Notes: a model not told the origin generated them from the sequence alone. A stretch of DNA of 11,824 nucleotides from CAZGQY01 sp964528035 (GCA_964528035.1 CAZGQY010000133.1:1-11824), one strand, 5' to 3'. Shown: positions 5,001-11,438, counted from the stretch's first letter. Program-made: numbers and translations.

Positions 5001-6527
5001 TTAAGCTGCGACCGGCGGTTGTTGAAGTGCTTTCTCGATTTCCGCCTTCCGATTATTTAGTTGTTCGATTTTTGACGCAAATTTTCGGCTCCAATCGTCA
5101 AAACTTTGAACTTTTACATTATACCTTTCCATAAAAAATGGCCGGAAACGAGTTTGGACAGTTTCACAATTTAAACCTTGTTTTTCATCTAAATAAAACG
5201 TGACGACTGTTCTATTGTTTTCGGCGCTTATATGTTTTTCAAAATCTTCTAGGAGAGCATCTTTTTCTTGTTGGGGTAATTCAGCATAGCGGTTTTCGAT
5301 AGTACGATTTTTATAATCTGCATAGTCATTTTTAAATTTAGAAAGTGATTTTTTGATTTCTGATAGCTCATTTTCTAAAATGCATTTTTTGTCATGGGCT
5401 ATTTTAAATTCTTTTAATTTTTCGGCTTCTTTTTTTTGTTCGGCCTCTTTTTCACGGATTTCTTTTGCATAGTCCCTTGTAATAGCATCATGACAAAATG
5501 CGGCAACTGTTTTCTTTATTGGTTTGCCTTGTGCTATCCACCACTTAACATAGTCAATATTACTTTGAATACGTAAGGGGTCGTATTTTTGAATGAGGCC
5601 TCTTGCTATTGGAGTATCCATTTCAAATTGAATAAGTTGTTTAAATAAATTTTCCGTCACTTCTGCATCACGCACTAATGAAGAAAGTTTTTGCTTAGCT
5701 TTGAGGTCTATAATTTTAAACTGAAGTGCAATAAGCGCGCTGTTTGTTTGACCGCCGTATATTGGTATTGGCTCAGCATACAACTCGCCTTTTTTGTTTA
5801 TCTCCTTAATCCCTGGGGTTATAGATCGTTCCATAAAACTATTATTTCTTCCTGAATATGCATCCTTATCAAGCTCGAATACATCGGTTTTCAAATAGTT
5901 GATTGGAAATTCTCTGGTTATCATCTCTATTAGTCCTGAGTTTGCTAATTCCTTTCTGAGTAGTTCATTTAAAGGGGCCGCGGAACGACCTTTAAATTTT
6001 GCTTGAGAGATAACAGGAATGCTTGCGAAGATTTTAGGAGTGGCAAAACGTTTCAACATGGTTTTAGTGATAGTGATGATGATGTAATGCTTTCCAATTA
6101 CAGCGGATTCAAGCAGTGAACAAACACCCCAACTTTCTCGGTCATCCCACTCGACAAACCCTTGGGCGTGATGTCTTAAGGCTTCTTTTAAGTCGCCCAT
6201 ATCCTTACTTTTTTCTCGGCCAACAAGATATTTGTAATGCTCACGGTGTATTAAGAGCCGTCTGCCGAACCAGAAAGTTGAAGGATATAAGGTAAATAGA
6301 TCTATATTTTTTTTAACTCTGTTTAACCGTTTAATAATTACTTCGGTACTGCTATGTGGGTTTATATCAAGGAAACCACCTTTTAATGGGTTTGCCCTTT
6401 GTAAGCATATGGTGATTGCATTAACACTGCTACGATGAATTTTTTTATGTGGAAAGTCTGTCTTAGCACAGATAGCTTCAACGGGTTTTTTGATTACTAA
6501 TTCAGGTTCAATTAACTCCGATTTCAC
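5001..6527 (-). CDS. Plasmid replication initiator, Rep_3 (RepB/Initiator) family
   Basis: A 508-residue initiator, longer than the common 250-420 for this family. The N-terminal half fits the two winged-helix domains of Rep_3 proteins. The second contains the block KFKGRSAAPLNELLRKEL followed by SFMERSITPGIKEINKK and SALIALQFKI, resembling the family pattern F-x-R-x-I-x-P-x-I-x-E-I-N ... I-x-F-x-I. Residues about 350-420 form a Lys/Glu-rich coiled coil (KEIREKEAEQKKEAEKLKEF), and a further C-terminal extension ends KALQQPPVAA. The start is GTG at 6527, with AAAGAAG 8 nt before it. Seven iterons lie 90-360 bp upstream. The coiled coil and tail are an unusual extension and may mediate oligomer formation or partner binding. 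Confidence 0.85.
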   Translation of the reverse strand: MKSELIEPELVIKKPVEAICAKTDFPHKKIHRSSVNAITICLQRANPLKGGFLDINPHSSTEVIIKRLNRVKKNIDLFTLYPSTFWFGRRLLIHREHYKYLVGREKSKDMGDLKEALRHHAQGFVEWDDRESWGVCSLLESAVIGKHYIIITITKTMLKRFATPKIFASIPVISQAKFKGRSAAPLNELLRKELANSGLIEMITREFPINYLKTDVFELDKDAYSGRNNSFMERSITPGIKEINKKGELYAEPIPIYGGQTNSALIALQFKIIDLKAKQKLSSLVRDAEVTENLFKQLIQFEMDTPIARGLIQKYDPLRIQSNIDYVKWWIAQGKPIKKTVAAFCHDAITRDYAKEIREKEAEQKKEAEKLKEFKIAHDKKCILENELSEIKKSLSKFKNDYADYKNRTIENRYAELPQQEKDALLEDFEKHISAENNRTVVTFYLDEKQGLNCETVQTRFRPFFMERYNVKVQSFDDWSRKFASKIEQLNNRKAEIEKALQQPPVAA

Positions 6528-6617
6528 TTTTAAAACTTCTTTATTATTTCCGTCTCACGAAAATACTTTACTGCTGTCTATCTTCATGGTCAACAGAATG
6601 AGTTGTGAATTTTTATT

Positions 6618-6884
6618 CCCTCCATTTGCTGTCAGCTCCCTCCATTTGCTGTCAGCTCCCTCCATTTGCTGTCAGCTTCACTTTTAGCGAGAGAAACCTT
6701 GAAGTTTATTTTTCCCTCTATTTGCTGTCAGCTATAATTGTTTTATATCAATGTCTTACAAACTTGCGCCTCTATTTGCTGTCAGCTTCAATTCTCTATT
6801 TTTTATATTTTTCTTTTAAAAATCATATGGTTATATGTTTTCGCCCCTCTATCTGCTGTTTGCTCCCTCTATATGTTGTCAGCT
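6618..6884. repeat. Seven 20-bp iterons of the Rep_3 origin
   Basis: Unit CCCTCCATTTGCTGTCAGCT. Copies: 6618-6637, 6638-6657 and 6658-6677 (identical, in tandem), 6714-6733 and 6768-6787 (CTCTATTTG variants, spaced 56 and 54 bp), and 6845-6864 and 6865-6884 (tandem, degenerate, the first ending TGTTTGCT). They stand upstream of the Rep_3 gene. The tandem copies nearest the gene may also repress it, as in other iteron plasmids; that part is inference. Confidence 0.93.
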
Positions 6885-7331
6885 TCAAAAAAAAATTTTA
6901 ATTATTTCAAAGCCTTAAATGACTGTTGCGAAATTGCACACTACAACATGTTTTAACTACTACTGTAGTAGATATATATTGTTATTGTTTATTTGTTATT
7001 TTTTTTTCAAAAAAACAACAAATGGGATTGTTTGTTTTTCTTTAAAAATTTAATTTTAAGAAGAAAATACTTCTTGAGGAAGTTTCAACACGGAAGATAA
7101 AACAAAAATTGAAAAAGCCTAAAAGGGTCAAAATTTTCAAAAATTACCCCCCTAAACAACCCGCCTGTGCATTTAAAAAGGTTCTGGTAACATCCATCCT
7201 TCGAAACCAACAAAAACGCTTGTATGGGCCTAATATCGCGCCCATTTTTTAAGGCCTTGTATTTTGCAAAAATAATGACGAAAATAGTAATCACACCATT
7301 AAGAAATCGAAATAGGCCCAGGAACTAAGCG
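6885..7331. other. AT-rich gene-free tract beside the iterons
   Basis: 6885-7080 is very AT-rich, with long A and T runs, and holds CTACTAC-t-GTAGTAG at 6957-6971. Next to the iterons it is a good candidate for the DNA-unwinding part of the origin. 7081-7331 shows no convincing gene: the only frame of size, 7085-7294 on the minus strand, has no SD and random composition. The end of the tract holds the higB promoter, which I cannot place with confidence. Confidence 0.5.
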
Positions 7332-7646
7332 TTGGCTATTGTAAGTTTTAAGAGCAAAGCTCTCAGAAATTTTTTACTAAAAAACGATTCGTCGGGCATA
7401 AAGCCGGAGCATGTAAAAAAAGTTGATACGATTTTAGATTTAATCAACGAATCCGAGAAAGTAAAAGACTTTAGAGGATTGTATAGATTTCACGAGTACA
7501 AAGGGCCGGATAAAGGGATTTATTCCCTTGATGTCAGTGGAAATGTTAGGATTCTTTTTAGGTTTGATCCACCGGATGCGTTTGATTTATGGTATGGAGA
7601 TCCACACGGAGAGCAGATAAGAAATATTATGGGATCAGGAAAATGA
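7332..7646 (+). CDS. higB: HigB-like toxin of a type II toxin-antitoxin system
   Basis: A 104-residue RelE/HigB-fold protein, expected to cut mRNA on the ribosome when its antitoxin decays. The family core is KGIYSLDVSGNVRILFRF (residues 61-78, with the conserved R73), followed by DAFDLWYGDPHG. The start is TTG at 7332, with AGGA at 7320-7323 as SD 8 nt upstream; no ATG lies nearby in frame. The toxin gene comes first and overlaps the antitoxin gene by 4 bp (ATGA), the usual HigBA order. It stabilises the plasmid by killing cells that lose it. Activity against this host is not shown. Confidence 0.88.
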   Translation: MAIVSFKSKALRNFLLKNDSSGIKPEHVKKVDTILDLINESEKVKDFRGLYRFHEYKGPDKGIYSLDVSGNVRILFRFDPPDAFDLWYGDPHGEQIRNIMGSGK

Positions 7647-7972
7647 AAACTGAAAACAGAAAAAAGCCGCCGGTACATCCCGGCCAGGTCTTAAGCGAAG
7701 GATACCTAAAAGAGAACGGTATAACTATTTCTGAAATGGCCGAAGCGTTGAACATTTCCCGCAACGAAATGGGCAGTATTGTAAACGGCAAAAAGCCGGT
7801 TACGAATGAGATTGCCATTAAGCTTGCCAAGGTTGTCGGCAATACGCCTGATGTGTGGATTCGTTTACAAAGTAAATATGACTTTTGGTATCATCAAGAC
7901 AATATGCCGAAAAAATTAAAAGACCACCTCGACCGTTTTGCAAAAAGCTTTGCAAAAAAAGCTGCTCTATAG
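7643..7972 (+). CDS. higA: HigA-like antitoxin, XRE/VapI-type HTH
   Basis: A 109-residue antitoxin that binds HigB and represses the operon. It opens with the family signature HPGQVLSEGYLKENG (residues 12-26), then a helix-turn-helix over about 27-65 (ISEMAEALNISRNEMGSIVN, GKKPVTNEIAIKLAKVV), and ends with the typical DVWIRLQSKYDFWY followed by a basic Lys-rich tail. The start ATG at 7643 overlaps the higB stop in ATGA, so the two are translationally coupled. Length and layout are normal for HigA. Confidence 0.92.
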   Translation: MKTENRKKPPVHPGQVLSEGYLKENGITISEMAEALNISRNEMGSIVNGKKPVTNEIAIKLAKVVGNTPDVWIRLQSKYDFWYHQDNMPKKLKDHLDRFAKSFAKKAAL

Positions 7973-7993
7973 GTTTATTACTTAAGAGAGCCA

Positions 7994-8152
7994 ATGAAAA
8001 AAACAAAAGATTACGAAATCAGCAGTGGAAATGTTTTTAAGGATATGGGCTTTCCCGATCCTGAAAAAGAGTTAGTAAAAGCTCAAAATTCCTTAAAGCT
8101 TTTCCGTAGTCTCAAAGAGACAAAAGACCGCCGCAAAACGCCACGCCGTTAA
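7994..8152 (+). pseudogene. Truncated XRE-type antitoxin remnant
   Basis: A 52-residue frame starting ATG 7994 with an AAGAGAG SD close before it. The product YEISSGNVFKDMGFPDPEKE, then LVKAQNSLK, matches the N-terminus of the HTH antitoxins that pair with RelE/HigB-type toxins, which run S-S-G-N-V-F-x-D-L-G-x-P-x-A-E-x-x-L-x-K-A. It stops after about 35 matching residues with the basic tail SLKETKDRRKTPRR, before the DNA-binding domain, and no toxin partner adjoins it. It lies 21 nt after higA, so it is probably transcribed. It is either a decayed second addiction module or a short protein with a retained role. Confidence 0.55.
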
Positions 8153-8191
8153 ACTCACCTAATTCATTCTTTCAAAATAACTTCAGAGGTA

Positions 8192-8207
8192 TGGGGACTA
8201 GTCCCCA
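8192..8207. promoter_or_regulatory. 16-bp perfect palindrome
   Basis: TGGGGACTAGTCCCCA is a perfect palindrome between the higA operon and the GGDEF gene, 56 nt before the start of the latter. It could be an operator or, folded, a short terminator for the higA operon. No T-run follows. Confidence 0.35.
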
Positions 8208-8263
8208 CTTGTTATTTCTGCTTGAGTACGCCATAACTATATATAGGCAGTACGAAAGACAGA

Positions 8264-9937
8264 ATGACAAAAGCAGAAATCCGAATCGGTTGGTATCAAG
8301 TATTTTTTAGTGTGCTTGTGCTTTGGGGTTTGAATAACGTTCTCATACGTTATGCCGCCACAGTTCTTGATGCGAACGCTATTATTTATTCCTGCTCTTC
8401 TTTCGTAAGTAGCGCGGTAATTCTTCTTTTAATTGCGGGTAAAGGGCCGCTTGCTCGTGAAACCATGCGATCCATCGACACATGGGGATACGGCCTTGTA
8501 TTGCTCCTGAATTATTTAATTGTCTTCGTCCTTTTTTCCTACCTCACATCGACCGAAGGCAGTCTATTACAGAGAATCAGCGCCGTTTTTAGTTTATTGG
8601 TCGGTTGGGTTTTTCTGAGCCGGTCGCCGAGTAAAGGCCAGATCATAGGAACAATGATTGTTCTTTTCGGTATCGTCATGGTGTGCCGAGACCTTCCAAG
8701 CGAAGATAAAGGAATCATCTATCTTTTGATGATCCTTGAAGGTGGATTGTTGACCGCTAGAACGTTTATTGCAGAAACCCACCGACCACATAAACAAGCC
8801 GCGTCAATGGTTCACGATCCGCGCGCTCGTTGTCGCGTGATCGGTTTTGTCATGCTGGTTATTAGCATCTTGTTTTTATCCATCCTTCTCCTTTTTGCTC
8901 TGGCCCAAAATACAAACCCGGAATCTTTAAATTTTCCGGGCTTGCCAACGCTTCAGGATTTTAGACACGCCCCTAGTATTTTTGTAGGGCTTGCCGCTGG
9001 TGTGTTGTTTATGGCTCCAGTTCGTTACATTGAGTTTTCAAGCGCGAGCGTAATCAAAGCAGAAAACTTTGTTGCGGTAAGTTGTCTTTCATCCCTAGCC
9101 ACTTATTTTTGGGAATGGCTTTTAGAGCCGTACACAGAAATGAGCGTGGACGCTGTTTCAAATACTGATCTTTGGGCAATGGTGCTTATTACAATCGGTG
9201 CAATTATCGCGGCAGTCTCTGCTGCGAAGAAGACAGAAACCGCGCCGTGGACGGATTACCTTGAACCGAGACCACAAGACCCCGCTGCTATAAATGATTC
9301 GCGTGAAATTGTCTTAAATTCGTTGAAGCATTACAACGACAATGAACAACAAACGGCAGACGTTTTGAACATACCGTTTCCAATTCTTAAAGCTTTACTT
9401 GAAGATAAAAAAGGAATTCTGGCGTTCAAATCTCATATTCTTAAAAATATTGGCCGGTCTTACCGTCAGAATGTCACAACGAAAGACGGCCTAACCGGTC
9501 TTTATCGCCGTGATTCGTTCAAGGCGTTTGTAGAAAATCTGCTCTTAAAGAAAACAATATTCAGTTTGCTTTATATCGACCTCGACAAGTTCAAGCCGGT
9601 AAATGACCAATACGGCCATGATGCAGGAGACGCGGTTTTAAAAGAGGTTGCCGACAGATTGGAAAATCTGACTGTAAAGAAAAAATTTGTGGCCCGATTG
9701 GGAGGGGATGAATTTTGTATTGTGTTGTCGGGAGCTGGAAAAAAAGAAGCTGAGAAAATAGCCGCCGAGGTTTCAAAAGTAATGGCCGTGCCTTTTGACG
9801 TTTCCAGCGTGGCCGATGTAATTTGTATCGGTGCGAGTGTCGGCGTTGCGACCTATCCCGAAGACGGCAAGGCCTATAAAAAGCTCATGGAAACAGCCGA
9901 CAAAGGCATGTATCAAACTAAGAAATCCAACCAATAG
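8264..9937 (+). CDS. EamA-like membrane protein fused to a GGDEF diguanylate cyclase domain
   Basis: A 557-residue inner-membrane protein. Residues 1-325 hold ten hydrophobic helices (about 10-35, 38-60, 73-94, 101-118, 125-141, 149-171, 190-215, 236-258, 267-289 and 302-324) in the two-fold layout of EamA/DMT transporters. A cytosolic linker (about 340-405) follows, with a helical segment SLKHYNDNEQQTADVLNI. The GGDEF domain begins DGLTGLYRRD (408-417), has the metal-binding YIDLDKF (437-443) and an intact GGDEF at 480-484, so it should make c-di-GMP from two GTP. The usual inhibitory RxxD site before GGDEF reads VKKK, so product feedback is probably absent. The start ATG has only a weak SD. 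A sensor role for the transporter-like part is inferred. Confidence 0.88.
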   Translation: MTKAEIRIGWYQVFFSVLVLWGLNNVLIRYAATVLDANAIIYSCSSFVSSAVILLLIAGKGPLARETMRSIDTWGYGLVLLLNYLIVFVLFSYLTSTEGSLLQRISAVFSLLVGWVFLSRSPSKGQIIGTMIVLFGIVMVCRDLPSEDKGIIYLLMILEGGLLTARTFIAETHRPHKQAASMVHDPRARCRVIGFVMLVISILFLSILLLFALAQNTNPESLNFPGLPTLQDFRHAPSIFVGLAAGVLFMAPVRYIEFSSASVIKAENFVAVSCLSSLATYFWEWLLEPYTEMSVDAVSNTDLWAMVLITIGAIIAAVSAAKKTETAPWTDYLEPRPQDPAAINDSREIVLNSLKHYNDNEQQTADVLNIPFPILKALLEDKKGILAFKSHILKNIGRSYRQNVTTKDGLTGLYRRDSFKAFVENLLLKKTIFSLLYIDLDKFKPVNDQYGHDAGDAVLKEVADRLENLTVKKKFVARLGGDEFCIVLSGAGKKEAEKIAAEVSKVMAVPFDVSSVADVICIGASVGVATYPEDGKAYKKLMETADKGMYQTKKSNQ

Positions 9938-9942
9938 TTTGT

Positions 9943-9972
9943 ATGACATTTATTTTTTCTTTTACATATCAT
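9943..9972 (+). promoter_or_regulatory. Possible promoter of the structured leader
   Basis: ATGACA (9943-9948), 18 nt, then TATCAT (9967-9972), would start transcription near 9979, at the beginning of the folded region. Both boxes deviate from consensus. Confidence 0.3.
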
Positions 9973-9974
9973 AT

Positions 9975-10181
9975 CCGGTCTCCTATTATTTTTCTGATGG
10001 GTGTTATAACCCATACGGAGAGGTTAAGCGCTAACCTCGAACAATAGGCGCCGTTTTTTGGTTTGAGACCGGGAAACGGCGTTGTATGTCCAAGCCGTTA
10101 GGCTAAAGAACGTCGTACTGTTCTCCGTAGCAGTTATAACTTCCCGGTCACCTCATGGGGTGACCACTTGTTGTAACAAGT
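9975..10181 (+). ncRNA. Candidate structured RNA or leader upstream of the XRE gene
   Basis: Dense stems: 9997-10002/10009-10014 (ATGGGT/ACCCAT), 10020-10026/10032-10038 (GAGGTTA/TAACCTC), 10049-10056/10074-10081 (CGCCGTTT/AAACGGCG), 10093-10096/10101-10104, 10146-10152/10159-10165 (GGTCACC/GGTGACC) and 10166-10172/10175-10181 (ACTTGTT/AACAAGT). A long-range pair TACGGAGA (10014-10021) with TCTCCGTA (10122-10129) would close a multi-branch domain. CCGGTCTC (9975-9982) can pair with GAGACCGG (10065-10072) in the loop of the third stem. The last stem ends right at the SD of the XRE gene. GC content exceeds the flanks. It matches no RNA family I know. Confidence 0.5.
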
Positions 10182-10196
10182 AGGAAAACTCTCAAC

Positions 10197-10538
10197 ATGG
10201 CAATAAAAGCCGAGGACAAACTTTTAGGCTCTAGGATTAGAGAACGCCGTCAGTATTTTGGTTATTCACAACAAAAACTAGCAGATGCCCTTGATGTTAC
10301 TTATCAACAGTTTCAGAAATATGAACTTGGCCAAAATAAAGTTGCTGCTACCAGCTTGGTAAAAATTGCAGAGTTTCTAAAAACAGATTCAAATAAATTA
10401 CTTGGCTCTTCTGAATCGAAGATATCCCCATTGAACAAAGAAGAATTAGCGTTACTTCGATATTTTAACAAGATGAAACCGGCATCGAGGGAAATTATTG
10501 TTAAGTTTGTAAAAGGGTTGCAGCAAAATGGTAGATGA
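10197..10538 (+). CDS. XRE-family HTH transcriptional repressor
   Basis: A 113-residue Cro/CI-type DNA-binding protein. The helix-turn-helix covers about residues 10-68: GSRIRERRQYFGYSQQKLAD, ALDVTYQQFQKYELGQNKVA, then a third helix up to LGSSE. The Q-K-Y-E-x-G-x-N pattern is the form common in alphaproteobacterial regulators. The C-terminal 40 residues are helical and probably dimerise. The SD AGGAAA (10182-10187) lies 9 nt before ATG and directly after a hairpin of the folded leader, which suggests control of translation. The next gene overlaps its last codons. It may control itself or plasmid genes; the target is unknown. Confidence 0.9.
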   Translation: MAIKAEDKLLGSRIRERRQYFGYSQQKLADALDVTYQQFQKYELGQNKVAATSLVKIAEFLKTDSNKLLGSSESKISPLNKEELALLRYFNKMKPASREIIVKFVKGLQQNGR

Positions 10539-10737
10539 CCAGACATTGAATACTGTATCGAAAACCGGAACCGGTTATTTAAGCAATTCCACCAGCGTAC
10601 ATCGTAAGCTGGAAGAATCGGCCCAGATTGAATTGACCGAAGAAAATATAAAAGTTTTTGAACTTTGGGCCAGGATAGAACGCCCGGAATCGAAGTCACA
10701 GGCTTTTAAACTTTTAGAGATTCTAGGCAATAGATAG
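10528..10737 (+). CDS. Small hypothetical protein overlapping the XRE gene
   Basis: A 69-residue protein whose ATG lies 11 nt inside the end of the XRE gene in another frame, with AAGGG upstream (about 10 nt) as SD. Translation is probably coupled. The N-terminal third is polar and low in structure (TVSKTGTGYLSNSTSVH); the rest is helical (ELTEENIKVFELWARIERPE, SKSQAFKLLEIL). It has no recognised domain. Its position suggests a partner or modulator of the repressor, but this rests on context only. The reverse-strand frame opposite it is taken as a shadow. Confidence 0.6.
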   Translation: MVDDQTLNTVSKTGTGYLSNSTSVHRKLEESAQIELTEENIKVFELWARIERPESKSQAFKLLEILGNR

Positions 10738-10743
10738 GCAAGC

Positions 10744-10898
10744 ATTTATTTTCAGTTTCATTTGTCATTTCCCGAAATATTCCTTCATTCCTAACCGATA
10801 ACCCTTACCGGCCCTCTTTTGTTTCCCCAAGACCGGTAAGGGTTATCGGTTAGAAACAAAGAAAGTAGAAAAAATGACAAATGAAACTGAAAATAAAT
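10744..10898. repeat. Nested inverted repeat covering a start codon
   Basis: Outer arms: 10744-10770 and 10872-10898, 27 bp, perfect. Inner arms: 10791-10811 and 10833-10853, 21 bp, perfect, around a 21-nt loop. Between them are unpaired or poorly paired stretches of 20 nt (10771-10790) and 18 nt (10854-10871). The right outer arm contains ATG 10874 and the first eight codons of the next gene; its SD-like AAAGAAAG (10858-10865) sits in the internal loop. As RNA this would be a 48-bp hairpin that hides the start codon. Confidence 0.95.
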
Positions 10899-11101
10899 CA
10901 AACAAGCCAACTCATAAAGCTTGGCATGTGAAGCCATCGGCACAAGAAGGCGCAAAGGGATTTTGGAATCCTATCGGCGTTGCTTGGCCTTGGAACAATG
11001 GCGAAGGTTTTAACGTTCAACTAGATTGTGTACCTGTGGATGGTAAATTTAAATTGAGTTTGATCAAAGATAAAAAGGAGCAACCAGAGACAAAAGAGTA
11101 A
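10874..11101 (+). CDS. Small hypothetical protein (H-K-A-W ... I-G-V-A-W ... G-E-G-F-N-V-Q-L-D type)
   Basis: A 75-residue soluble protein. After a polar start (MTNETENKSNKPTHKAWHV), the core KGFWNPIGVAWPWNNGEGFN, then VQLDCVPVDGKFKL, fits a family of short proteins of unknown function that I recall from alphaproteobacterial plasmids and integrative elements, with T-H-x-x-Y/W, W-x-x-I-G-x-A-W, G-x-G-F and L-D-x-x-P-x-x-G motifs. A Lys/Glu tail follows. ATG 10874 has AAAGAAAG 8 nt upstream but lies within a long hairpin arm, so translation is likely gated. A strong terminator follows the stop. Confidence 0.8.
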   Translation: MTNETENKSNKPTHKAWHVKPSAQEGAKGFWNPIGVAWPWNNGEGFNVQLDCVPVDGKFKLSLIKDKKEQPETKE

Positions 11102-11114
11102 ATCACTCAACAAG

Positions 11115-11144
11115 AAAAGAGCGGGGTAACTCGCTCTTTTTTTT
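11115..11144 (+). terminator. Intrinsic terminator after the 10874 gene
   Basis: AAAAGAGCG (11115-11123) pairs with CGCTCTTTT (11132-11140) around GGGGTAAC-type loop bases, and the T-run continues to 11144. This is a textbook rho-independent terminator 14 nt after the stop codon; the A-run also makes it plausible on the other strand. Confidence 0.85.
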
Positions 11145-11174
11145 GCATTTTTATTTATTAAAATGCTGTAAAAT
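11143..11174 (+). promoter_or_regulatory. Possible promoter of the folded leader
   Basis: TAAAAT at 11169-11174, preceded by CTG, resembles the -10 elements at 1576 and 3690. A TTGCAT at 11143-11148 lies 20 nt upstream, longer than ideal. Transcription would start near 11181. Confidence 0.35.
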
Positions 11175-11239
11175 TCTTGGTGCGTAGACATGGCGGAAGC
11201 GCTAAATCTGCGTAAAGGGTGAAAAACGTGGGGTCATAA

Positions 11240-11335
11240 ATGGTTCTATGCTTTTTCTGGGAGCGGTTCGCCGCTCCCGTCCTAGTCCTTTACGCTACCG
11301 TTTTACTAAGTAATAAATTCATCCTTTTGAATTAA
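11240..11335 (+). CDS. Possible hydrophobic 31-residue peptide
   Basis: ATG 11240 to TAA 11333-11335 encodes MVLCFFWERFAAPVLVLY followed by ATVLLSNKFILLN, a single hydrophobic helix with a short polar start. GGGG (11230-11233) is a poor SD. It lies wholly inside the folded RNA region, so the frame may be chance; a type I toxin-like peptide is the alternative. Confidence 0.2.
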   Translation: MVLCFFWERFAAPVLVLYATVLLSNKFILLN

Positions 11336-11405
11336 ACTTTGGCTGTTTGGGTGCCAGTGCCCATATAAATAACGTTTGCGTAGCAAACTACATTTTTATT
11401 TCGTT

Positions 11406-11429
11406 GAGGGTTTAGGCCCTCTTTTTTTT
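11406..11429 (+). terminator. Intrinsic terminator before the last gene
   Basis: GAGGG (11406-11410) pairs with CCCTC (11417-11421) and is followed by eight T. It stands 10 nt before GTG 11439 and 34 nt before ATG 11463 of the next gene, a position typical of attenuators. Confidence 0.75.
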
Positions 11430-11438
11430 GGTATTTTC

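Larger units (their letters stand above)
11181..11429 (+). ncRNA. Candidate attenuator leader or structured RNA with its own terminator
   Basis: An outer stem GCGTAAAGG (11210-11218)/CCTTTACGC (11287-11295) encloses two arms: GAAAAA (11221-11226)/TTTTTC (11252-11257) with CATA/TATG inside it, and GGGAGCGG (11259-11266)-TTCG-CCGCTCCC (11271-11278). Further stems lie at 11348-11363 and 11374-11388 (GTTTGC-gta-GCAAAC), and the unit ends in an intrinsic terminator. A 10-codon ORF (11190-11222, MAEALNLRKG) precedes the fold. Promoter, short ORF, fold and terminator just ahead of a gene resemble an attenuator or riboswitch; a free-standing small RNA is the alternative. No known family is recognised. 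Confidence 0.45.

Noticed and set aside
4952..5134. 60-residue plus-strand frame
   Set aside because: Starts at TTG without SD and lies opposite the C-terminus of the Rep_3 gene.
6618..6884. CRISPR array
   Set aside because: The 20-bp repeats are partly in direct tandem without spacers, the gaps are irregular and no cas gene is near; position beside a Rep_3 gene fits iterons.
6490..6956. Plus-strand proteins across the iterons
   Set aside because: Their repeated Cys/Leu/Ser segments are only translations of the iterons, and no SD is present.
7085..7294. 69-residue minus-strand protein
   Set aside because: No SD, no family resemblance, AT-driven hydrophobic composition.
9831..10034. 67-residue plus-strand frame
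   Set aside because: Out-of-frame shadow of the GGDEF domain running into the folded region.
9994..10081. Hammerhead ribozyme suggested by CTGATG and GGGAAAC
   Set aside because: The core CUGANGA and the stem order do not fit, and no cleavage triplet is in place.
9938..10196. c-di-GMP riboswitch
   Set aside because: Conserved GEMM-I or GEMM-II motifs are absent, although a diguanylate cyclase gene adjoins.
11181..11300. tRNA-Leu-like gene, because of TGGCGGAAGCG and GGTTCGCC
   Set aside because: The segments do not assemble into a cloverleaf with a 7-bp acceptor and 5-bp T stem.
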